Origin: RXOA01 sp964547105
GTDB taxonomy: Bacteria; Bipolaricaulota; Bipolaricaulia; UBA7950; UBA9294
Assembly: GCA_964547105.1 (NCBI GenBank)
Contig: CAZJLO010000032.1
Span: 1-20,568 of the forward strand
DNA: 20,568 nt
Reading direction: 5' to 3'
Below are positions 15,142 through 20,568 of this stretch, in pieces (position 1 is the stretch's first letter; each line of letters opens with the position of its first letter). The notes below the pieces were generated by a model, which saw nothing but the letters and a program-made list of their open reading frames with translations, had not been told where the DNA came from and ran no database searches. Position numbers and translations under genes: made by a program.

Positions 15142-15966
15142 ATGGAGTTTGATTGCAAGAATCCAGCGACCGTAGCGGATGGCCTGACCCGCACGGTCTG
15201 TGTGAAGAAGACGCAGCAGAGCTTCATTCGTTTGTCGATCCTCGGCATCTTCGCCGGGGTCTACATCGGCTTCGGCGCCCAATTGGCGACGCTGGTCACC
15301 CATGACCTGGCCGCGTTCGTCGGTGTAGGACTGGCCAAGCTGATTGGCGGCGCCGTGTTCAGTGTCGGCCTGATGTTGGTCGTCATCGCCGGCGCGGAGC
15401 TGTTCACCGGGAACAATCTCATCTTCCTCTCGGTTCTGGATCGCCAGATCAAGACAAGTGGGCTGCTCCGCAACTGGGGGATCGTCTACTTCGCCAATCT
15501 GCTCGGGTCACTGCTGTTGGTCCTTCTCATGTACTGGAGCGGACTGTGGAAGACCAACGGCGGCGCCGTTGGTGCGACGGCCGTGGGAATCGCCAACGCC
15601 AAGGTGAACCTCACCTTCCTTGAGGCGTTCGCACGCGCGATTTTGTGTAACTGGCTCGTCTGTCTCGCCGTGTGGATGGCGGCATCTGCGCGGACCGTTG
15701 TCGGGAAGATCTTCGCGATCTTCTTCCCGATCATGGCGTTCGTTGCCAGTGGATTCGAGCATAGCATCGCCAACATGTACTTCATTCCGATGGGCCTCGC
15801 CCTGAAAGGGCAGGGACTCGCGGCAGCGACGGCCAATCTGACCGTCGGCGGGATGATCGTCAAGAACCTGATTCCCGTAACGATCGGTAACATCATCGGC
15901 GGGGCGTTCTTCGTCGCCACTCTGTATTGGATCGTGTACGTCCGCAAGGGTAAGAACGAAGCATAA
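15142..15966 (+). CDS. focA: Formate/nitrite transporter family protein (FocA-like formate channel)
   Basis: 274-residue inner-membrane channel with six hydrophobic helices. Family signatures: GIFAGVYIGFGAQLATLV, LVVIAGAELFTGNN, IVYFANLLGSLLLVLLMYW, ARAILCNWLVCLAVWMA, SGFEHSIANMYFIP (with the pore histidine of the family) and NLIPVTIGNIIGGAFF. The family carries formate, nitrite or hydrosulfide as pentameric channels. Placement 13 bp behind the formate dehydrogenase gene argues for formate. The ATG at 15142 follows TAAGGAGGT at 15126-15134, an excellent Shine-Dalgarno that overlaps the fdhA stop. A hairpin lies just downstream. Whether it imports or exports formate depends on the direction of the enzyme in vivo. 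Confidence 0.94.
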   Translation: MEFDCKNPATVADGLTRTVCVKKTQQSFIRLSILGIFAGVYIGFGAQLATLVTHDLAAFVGVGLAKLIGGAVFSVGLMLVVIAGAELFTGNNLIFLSVLDRQIKTSGLLRNWGIVYFANLLGSLLLVLLMYWSGLWKTNGGAVGATAVGIANAKVNLTFLEAFARAILCNWLVCLAVWMAASARTVVGKIFAIFFPIMAFVASGFEHSIANMYFIPMGLALKGQGLAAATANLTVGGMIVKNLIPVTIGNIIGGAFFVATLYWIVYVRKGKNEA

Positions 15967-15976
15967 GGCTCTCGTG

Positions 15977-16006
15977 GCCGGGGTGGGGACGGTTCGCCAC
16001 CCCGGC
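15977..16006 (+). terminator. GC-rich hairpin between focA and fdhD
   Basis: Perfect 10-bp inverted repeat, gccggggtgg (15977-15986) with ccaccccggc (15997-16006), around a 10-base loop. It sits 11 bases after the focA stop and 13 bases before the fdhD ATG. No T-run follows, so it may attenuate or protect the 3' end of the upstream message rather than stop transcription fully. Confidence 0.5.
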
Positions 16007-16019
16007 TCACAAAACGATC

Positions 16020-16757
16020 ATGGACCCTACCAGAAACATCTCTATCACCCGGTCGCACCCCCCCATGCACCAGCAAATCGATGATGTCTTGATTCAGGAG
16101 CAGCGGGTGACGCTCCACATCCATGGCGAGCCGGAGCTGGAAATCGTCTGTTCGCCGGGGAAGCACCGCGAGCTGGCCTACGGCCATCTTCTTGCCATCG
16201 GGGCGATCGGTGCCTCGAGCAACGTTGCGGCAATCGATGTTCAGGTTTCTGATGAGGAAGCTGCGATTATCGTCAAGCTGGCGGAGGAGCCGCCAGCTCA
16301 ACCCAAATCCCGATCTCGGTCTGTGGGGCCTCAACCCGTGCAAAGCACCCTCTCCGTGTCAGCGGACTTCGTCCCCCGGATGGTGCAATCGGCGGAAGAT
16401 CACGGCGAGTTGTTTCGGCAAACCGGCGGCACGCACTTGGCGGCGATCATCCCGTTGGAATCCGAGGGCATCTTTGTCGAAGACATCTCACGCACATGTG
16501 CGCTCGAGAAGGCGCTCGGCGAGGCGCTGCTACGCGGAACCGCATTTGATCGAAGCTTGATTGCCCTGACATCGAGAATCCCGATGCAGTTTGTCAAAGC
16601 AGTGGCGCATGCCGGAATCCCGATCATCGGCGCCGTGTCCGCCCCAACGTATCAGGCGGTCGAAGAAGCGGATCGTTTGGGGATCTGTCTCTGCGGTTTC
16701 GTCCGCGGAGCACAACTCAATGTATACAGCCATCGATGGAGGGTCGGACTGGAATGA
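16020..16757 (+). CDS. fdhD: FdhD-like formate dehydrogenase accessory protein lacking the CxxC sulfur-transfer motif
   Basis: 245 residues. FdhD moves sulfur from a cysteine desulfurase to the bis-MGD cofactor of formate dehydrogenase. C-terminal family blocks are clear: FRQTGGTHLAAIIP, VEDISRTCALEKALGEALL (family EDVGRHNAVDK-), and GIPIIGAVSAPTYQAVEEAD before GFVRGAQLNVYS. The central loop that normally carries CGxCG instead reads roughly PKSRSRSVGPQPVQS (about residues 95-110) and has no cysteine, and the HN of GRHN is TC. It may bind the cofactor without persulfide transfer, or use other cysteines. The ATG at 16020 has no visible Shine-Dalgarno, unlike nearly all its neighbours. It overlaps mobA by four bases (ATGA). 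The start could lie at a nearby codon, since the first 15 residues are not conserved. Confidence 0.85.
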   Translation: MDPTRNISITRSHPPMHQQIDDVLIQEQRVTLHIHGEPELEIVCSPGKHRELAYGHLLAIGAIGASSNVAAIDVQVSDEEAAIIVKLAEEPPAQPKSRSRSVGPQPVQSTLSVSADFVPRMVQSAEDHGELFRQTGGTHLAAIIPLESEGIFVEDISRTCALEKALGEALLRGTAFDRSLIALTSRIPMQFVKAVAHAGIPIIGAVSAPTYQAVEEADRLGICLCGFVRGAQLNVYSHRWRVGLE

Positions 16758-17341
16758 ACCACGAATCGTCTCTCGTCATTCTCGCTGGCGGCGCATCGCG
16801 CCGCATGGGCCATCCGAAGCACCTTCTGACGGCCCCCGGCGGAACCCTGATCGAGCACATCGCGGAAAGATTGTCGCCACTGTTCACCGAAGCCCTGCTT
16901 GTCGGACGCAACGAGGACCGCATCCCCTCGGGAATGCGATTCGTCGCGGATGTTCGACCGGAACGCAGCCCCCTTGTCGGCATCTACAGCGGACTGTGTG
17001 CTGCGACGACCGAGACTTGTTTCGTGATCGGATGCGACATGCCGTTCGTCATGCCCCAGCTTGTTCGCGAGCTGCTCGGATCTTGCGATCGGTGGGATGT
17101 TGTCGTCCCCGTGATCAACGGATACTACGAACCGCTGCTTGCGGTGTATCGCCGTTCCCGTTCTTGTATCACGGCCATCGAGCGCGCGTTTGACGAGAAA
17201 CGGCTCAAGGTCACGTCGTTCTACCCCGAGGTCGCCGTCAGGGAGATCCCGGAAATCGAAGTGCGGCGGATCGACCCCGACCTGTCGTCCTTTATCAACA
17301 TCAACACCCCGAAGCAACTCCCGCTGCTGGCGCATCTCTAG
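16754..17341 (+). CDS. mobA: Molybdenum cofactor guanylyltransferase (MobA-like)
   Basis: 195-residue nucleotidyltransferase that attaches GMP to Mo/W-molybdopterin to build the bis-MGD cofactor used by the adjacent FdhA. Seen: VILAGGASRRMGHPKHLL (GTP-binding loop LAGGxSxRMGxxK, K22), RSPLVGIYSGLCA, GCDMPFV with Mg-binding D95, and FININTPKQL near the end. The ATG at 16754 overlaps the fdhD stop in an ATGA and has GGAGGG at 16737-16742. An in-frame ATG six codons earlier is less likely. It is the last plus-strand gene and ends convergently to the secreted-protein gene. Related enzymes for CTP or other nucleotides exist, but location beside fdhD and fdhA favours the guanylyl type. Confidence 0.9.
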   Translation: MNHESSLVILAGGASRRMGHPKHLLTAPGGTLIEHIAERLSPLFTEALLVGRNEDRIPSGMRFVADVRPERSPLVGIYSGLCAATTETCFVIGCDMPFVMPQLVRELLGSCDRWDVVVPVINGYYEPLLAVYRRSRSCITAIERAFDEKRLKVTSFYPEVAVREIPEIEVRRIDPDLSSFININTPKQLPLLAHL

Positions 17342-17414
17342 CCGCGCAACGCTTTTCCGGCCCGGCCGCCCCACCGACTGACCTCAGCGATTGATCCGTC
17401 TCACGACTTGAACT

Positions 17415-17431
17415 CGATGGACGCACCATCG
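17415..17431. terminator. Small hairpin between convergent genes
   Basis: A 6-bp inverted repeat, cgatgg with ccatcg around a five-base loop, lies in the 122-bp gap between mobA and the convergent secreted-protein gene. Stem is short and no T-run follows on either strand, so this is only a weak bidirectional terminator candidate. I see nothing else in 17342-17463. Confidence 0.2.
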
Positions 17432-17463
17432 TAGGGGTGTCGCTTCTCGTCGCGCACATCGGA

Positions 17464-18399
17464 TCACTCCTCCAACGCTTCTCGCGCATCGCGGATAACA
17501 TCAGAGACGTTCAAGCCGATGAAGTAGATTCGCGGATCACCGTCGGCCAATCCGCTGACATCGTTCGGGGTTCGGAGTTCGCCGGTGAACTCGAGTTGGG
17601 GGCTGAACCGGCGGAGTTCGTCCAGAACCGAGGCAATCGCTCGCGAATCGGGCACGAAGAACGAGAAGAGAATCCTCGTGTAACTGGGCGAGAATGTCAC
17701 GCCCGGCAGTTCATCGGCGAAGTCGACCTCCTCGGCAACCTGGGCCACCGTCCACACTTCTGCCGAGTAGATCGATTCCGCCTCCACCCAATCGTTGAAG
17801 AAGTCCTCCAGCAACACGTCGGAAGCCGTCTGAACCGTCATAGCCTCGATCCGATCCGACCAAAGAATGAGCTCCTCGAGCTGTTCGTCAGTCCAGAGAT
17901 CGAATTGATACTCGATCGCTCCGTCGCCATCCTCCACATTCAACGGCAGTGCACTGGGAAGGCTGGCCGGAGCGGAATAGGCGAGGGTCGACTCGTACGA
18001 AAGTCCGTACTTCAGGTCATTGATGCTGACCCACGCTTCGTACATCCTGAGTGGTTCCGGTGCGAAGAACGGCGACAACACCTCAAACGAAGCGATCGAC
18101 GGCGCACGGCAGTACTTGTCCGGATAGTGAGAGTACAGATCATCGATCACCACCTCGCCTCCTCCGGTGACATCGACAATCACCCACGAGACTTCGATAT
18201 CCGGACAGATGGCCGGTCGCTCGTAGCGAAGCGCCACGTGAAACACCGCTTCGGTGGCGAACGTCCGAGGGCTAATTCGAAAACCTACCCCCGCGCGAAG
18301 CTCGGTCCATTCGGCTGTCTGACCCACAAGTCCGATCCCCATTCCAAGGATGACAAAGACCGCAGCCACCCCCACCCGTCCGACCGATCGCATGTCCAC
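17464..18399 (-). CDS. Secreted protein of unknown function
   Basis: About 311 residues. It starts with a signal-peptide-like segment (RSVGRVGVAAVFVILGMGIG then LVGQTAEW), with likely cleavage after the VGQ or QTA region and no lipobox cysteine. The mature part is acidic and rich in beta-type segments and aromatic residues (FHVALRYERPAICPDIEVSW, SVFEVL-like and WVSINDLKYGLSYESTL stretches). It has two cysteines about 30 residues apart (ICPD and KYCR) that could form a disulfide. I recognise no family. I chose the GTG at 18397-18399 because AGGAGG lies 9 bases upstream; ATGs at 18405 and 18393 are alternatives with poorer spacing. It lies 164 bp downstream of the KamA-family gene, in the same direction, with its own candidate promoter. 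Confidence 0.75.
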   Translation of the reverse strand: MDMRSVGRVGVAAVFVILGMGIGLVGQTAEWTELRAGVGFRISPRTFATEAVFHVALRYERPAICPDIEVSWVIVDVTGGGEVVIDDLYSHYPDKYCRAPSIASFEVLSPFFAPEPLRMYEAWVSINDLKYGLSYESTLAYSAPASLPSALPLNVEDGDGAIEYQFDLWTDEQLEELILWSDRIEAMTVQTASDVLLEDFFNDWVEAESIYSAEVWTVAQVAEEVDFADELPGVTFSPSYTRILFSFFVPDSRAIASVLDELRRFSPQLEFTGELRTPNDVSGLADGDPRIYFIGLNVSDVIRDAREALEE

Positions 18400-18456
18400 G
18401 TGCATTCCCCTCCTGCGGTTCCGTCGTGTCCCCTGCAGCCACGATTGCCTTCGCCT

Positions 18457-18486
18457 AGCGTAGTCCGCCGAAGGGGGTTCGATCAA
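18457..18486 (-). promoter_or_regulatory. Candidate promoter for the secreted-protein gene
   Basis: On the minus strand TTGATC (18481-18486) is followed after 18 bases by TACGCT (18457-18462), a moderate sigma70-type match. It would give a leader of about 50 bases before the GTG at 18399. It lies in the 164-bp gap after the KamA-family gene. Eye prediction only. Confidence 0.3.
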
Positions 18487-18563
18487 CTCACTCTCGGACG
18501 CGGATCAGCATCTCTTGGATCGGGATCGGCAGCCGACGCAATTCCCTTGCTTCTTTGATTGGA

Positions 18564-20450
18564 CTAGTAGTAGGTCCAGATGCTCTCGTAGTCCGCCGGA
18601 TTCTCGCCAAGCCGCTCAAGGCAAGCAAAGTAGCCGTGGATCGAACGATCCACATACATCCACGGCTTCACCGGGGCGATCCCCTTCTCCCACGGATGGA
18701 AGAGATATACGCGGCTGCCATCGGCACGGATGGCGATCAGCTCACGGTCTTGAGACGCACGGAGGTGGGACTTCCCGAGCTTGGGAACGTTGAACACCGG
18801 CTCGTCGGTCCTGAAAATTCCGGGAAGCAGTCGAGCTTCCTCTTTGCGCTCTTGCAGCATGCGCGCGATCGGCACCAGGTAGTCACGGTGCTCTTCCTTT
18901 CCCTTGGTGTAGAAGGTGTAGTACGGATCCACTCCAGCTCGCCTCATCGCCATCCTGGCGGCCACCGCTTGGAAGCGTCGGCTTGTCTGCAACGTGTACA
19001 CCATCTGGTTGTACACGGGAATCCCGGCCCGGCGCAGCTCGTGAACCGCCGTCACCAGATCGGCCGTCACCTCAAGCGCGGACTCGATGTGGGTCACCAC
19101 CGAGACGGCCCGCCGACCCGGCTCTACATACGAACCGATCCGAGCGGCAAGAGACGGCTCGACCAGCATCGGCATGGTCACGGGAATCCTCGTTCCAAGA
19201 CGGATATGCGTGATGTGGGGAAGGGAGGCAAGGCGATCCAGAACGCGGAACAACTGATCTTGGCTGACAGCGAGAGGATCTCCGCCGGTCACCAGCACGT
19301 CAGTGATCGTCGGATGACGGGCAAACCACTCCAGGGCACGGTCGATTTGGTCGGAACGGTGCGCCGCACAAACGGTGTCGGCTTCGATCTCCCAGTTTCT
19401 CTGGCAGTACACGCAGATTTGTGGACACGCCTCGGTCAGCTTGAGGATCGCAACCATCGGGTAGCGCCGTGTCACCCAGTCGACCGGAGATGTATCGTGC
19501 TCTCCCATGAAATCGAACGCAGCACCTCGATCGTTTCGATGCTCGACCATGCGGGTCACCGTATGAAGAGGGGGGATGACCTGCGATCGCACCTGCCCGT
19601 CCCATTTTCGGCTCACACTTCGGAAGTCGAACAAGGAAAGGTAGTACGGTGTGATCGCCCATGGGATTCCGTGATCCACCGCAGTTGCGATGGACGCTCG
19701 CTCCGCCGAAGACAGAGGAACCAATGCATCGATGTCTCGCGCACCGGCGTGCCCCTTTAGGACGTGACTCCTCTGCCAGTCGGGATCCACCCAGTCACTC
19801 TCTCGGCCTCCGAAATACCGAAGGATCTTGTCGCAATTGCCGGCTCGCTCCTGCTGCACCGCTTCGTCGAGTCCGCATGGAAACGCTTCGATACGCCGTC
19901 TTGCCGCTGACGCCATCAGGTCAAGATAGCTCGAACGCATCTTCCCTGCGTTCTCTCCTCGAAATACAGGGGGCGTGCTCCGGATGATCGGATCCAGCGC
20001 CCATTCGGCTCCCATCCATCCCCTACCGATCCCCGCCTTGCAGTGAATGGCCAGAAGCAGGTGGTGGATCTCCTCGACGAACCCCTCGCCGATCACCTCG
20101 CCGACAGTGTCGTGCTGGTTGGAGGACATCTGACGCAACAGCTCGAGCGTACTGAATCCGGCTCGTACTTCGTTGGCCGGCGAGATTAGGTTCCGGAAGA
20201 CGCCGATCGCTTCGCGCGCTTTGGCGAGATCCAGCTCATCGGCAGACACGGTGGATCGACGTTGTTTCCGGTCAAGCAAGTCCAAGTGCGCATAGAGCTT
20301 TTCGCGCGTTTCCTGAAGATCGCAATCCTCACCGAGAATCCGCTCAATCTCGCGATCAGCTTCCCACAGCAGCCCTGTCTGCGACCACAGCTCTGCGTGC
20401 CGCAAGTCAAACCCGAACTCCCGGTTGCGACTATCTTGCGCGCGCTCCAT
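18564..20450 (-). CDS. KamA-family radical SAM protein (aminomutase-like), long form
   Basis: 628 residues against about 340-420 for EpmB and classical lysine 2,3-aminomutase. The core from about residue 240 is KamA-like: GIPWAITPYYLSLFD, radical-SAM cysteines CPQICVYC (C342, C346, C349; CxxxCxxC), VTGGDPLAV (387-395), HIRLGTRIPV, and PVFNVPKLGK with the presumed PLP lysine K560. The extra N-terminal part (about 1-200) is mostly helical, with no motif I recognise. In lysine 2,3-aminomutase two Asp residues bind the side-chain amine; here the first aligns with K516 (PYYTFYTK) and the second region has N554 and no Asp, so lysine is probably not the substrate. A glutamate-type or other amino acid 2,3-aminomutase is possible. 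The ATG at 20448-20450 follows AAGGGAG. It would act in the cytoplasm under anoxic conditions. Confidence 0.9.
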   Translation of the reverse strand: MERAQDSRNREFGFDLRHAELWSQTGLLWEADREIERILGEDCDLQETREKLYAHLDLLDRKQRRSTVSADELDLAKAREAIGVFRNLISPANEVRAGFSTLELLRQMSSNQHDTVGEVIGEGFVEEIHHLLLAIHCKAGIGRGWMGAEWALDPIIRSTPPVFRGENAGKMRSSYLDLMASAARRRIEAFPCGLDEAVQQERAGNCDKILRYFGGRESDWVDPDWQRSHVLKGHAGARDIDALVPLSSAERASIATAVDHGIPWAITPYYLSLFDFRSVSRKWDGQVRSQVIPPLHTVTRMVEHRNDRGAAFDFMGEHDTSPVDWVTRRYPMVAILKLTEACPQICVYCQRNWEIEADTVCAAHRSDQIDRALEWFARHPTITDVLVTGGDPLAVSQDQLFRVLDRLASLPHITHIRLGTRIPVTMPMLVEPSLAARIGSYVEPGRRAVSVVTHIESALEVTADLVTAVHELRRAGIPVYNQMVYTLQTSRRFQAVAARMAMRRAGVDPYYTFYTKGKEEHRDYLVPIARMLQERKEEARLLPGIFRTDEPVFNVPKLGKSHLRASQDRELIAIRADGSRVYLFHPWEKGIAPVKPWMYVDRSIHGYFACLERLGENPADYESIWTYY

Positions 20451-20483
20451 TCGAGCTCCCTTCAGCGGGTAGGCGGCAATCCG

Positions 20484-20568
20484 CTACGTCCGCCTCAACG
20501 CGGCAAGTGGTGGGCCATAATCCACCAGGTTCTTCTTGCGGGATCGGTCGCCTCTGTTCATCGCCCTG
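20484..20568 (-). CDS. Possible C-terminal end of an upstream gene (partial)
   Basis: A minus-strand frame open to the window edge ends at TAG (20484-20486), 33 bp before the KamA-family ATG. It reads NRGDRSRKKNLVDYGPPLAA then LRRT. Codon choice resembles the neighbours and the spacing fits an operon, but only about 27 residues are visible and no family can be named. It also contains a 6-bp inverted repeat (20508-20527). It could be noncoding. Confidence 0.3.
   Translation of the reverse strand, partial: RAMNRGDRSRKKNLVDYGPPLAALRRT

Noticed and set aside
16290..16370. Possible frameshift in fdhD, because another frame here reads PCKAPSPC
   Set aside because: That frame does not give the G-C-G-x-C-G context of FdhD, and the main frame is continuous and conserved on both sides.
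18555..19760. Long plus-strand open frame opposite the KamA-family gene
   Set aside because: Antisense to a well-supported radical-SAM gene, rich in His/Arg, with no recognisable motif and no good ribosome site.
20508..20527. Inverted repeat tggtgg/ccacca as an operator for the KamA-family gene
   Set aside because: It is only 6 bp and may lie inside the end of a coding sequence; no promoter is visible beside it.

Overview
The window (20,568 bases, fairly GC-rich, tightly packed, SD-led genes) looks like a chromosomal scaffold fragment from an uncultured, strictly anaerobic bacterium that lives on peptide/amino-acid and formate/H2-type metabolism. The gene set (soluble NAD-linked formate dehydrogenase with NuoE/NuoF partners, hydrogenase-type accessory genes, FocA, archaeal-type phosphoglycerate mutase, peptidase T, malic enzyme, a KamA-family enzyme) fits deep-branching anaerobes such as Bipolaricaulota/Acetothermia, Atribacterota or Thermotogota/Firmicutes relatives. 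The phylum is my inference and is not proven by the sequence. A run of 10 Ns at 774-783 shows a scaffold join, and a 32-bp tandem repeat at the left edge may be an assembly product.

Left block, minus strand (1-3723): a VOC/glyoxalase-fold protein, a small membrane protein broken by the N gap, peptidase T (pepT) and an NAD(P)-dependent malic enzyme. A divergent 164-bp intergenic region with a good plus-strand promoter follows.

Central block, plus strand (3888-17341): apgM; DRTGG domain protein; HATPase; second DRTGG protein; PHP phosphoesterase; NuoE-1; second HATPase; a ferredoxin-like thioredoxin-fold protein with no cysteine; NuoF-1 (HydB-type with two extra 4Fe-4S clusters); a 108-bp gap; NuoE-2; NuoF-2; FdhA (cysteine-type, NuoG-like N-terminus); FocA; a hairpin; FdhD; MobA. 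Most junctions overlap or lie within about 30 bp. In other anaerobes the DRTGG/HATPase/PHP/NuoE/HATPase/ferredoxin-like/NuoF set sits with an electron-bifurcating [FeFe]-hydrogenase. No hydrogenase catalytic subunit is present here, and a complete formate dehydrogenase set occupies the place where hydA would be expected. The simplest reading is a multi-subunit cytoplasmic, NAD-linked and possibly bifurcating formate dehydrogenase, with FocA moving formate and FdhD and MobA maturing the bis-MGD cofactor.

Right block, minus strand (17464-20568): a secreted protein of unknown function and a long KamA-family radical-SAM protein whose substrate-site residues differ from lysine 2,3-aminomutase. The C-terminal end of a further gene may lie at the right edge.

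The most unusual features are repeated losses of metal- or sulfur-binding cysteines in the formate dehydrogenase cluster: the ferredoxin-like protein, the N-terminal domain of NuoF-2, and the CxxC loop of FdhD. One HATPase instead has a CPKC motif in its ATP lid. No rRNA, tRNA, CRISPR array or insertion sequence was seen. No gene-free stretch is longer than about 165 bases.
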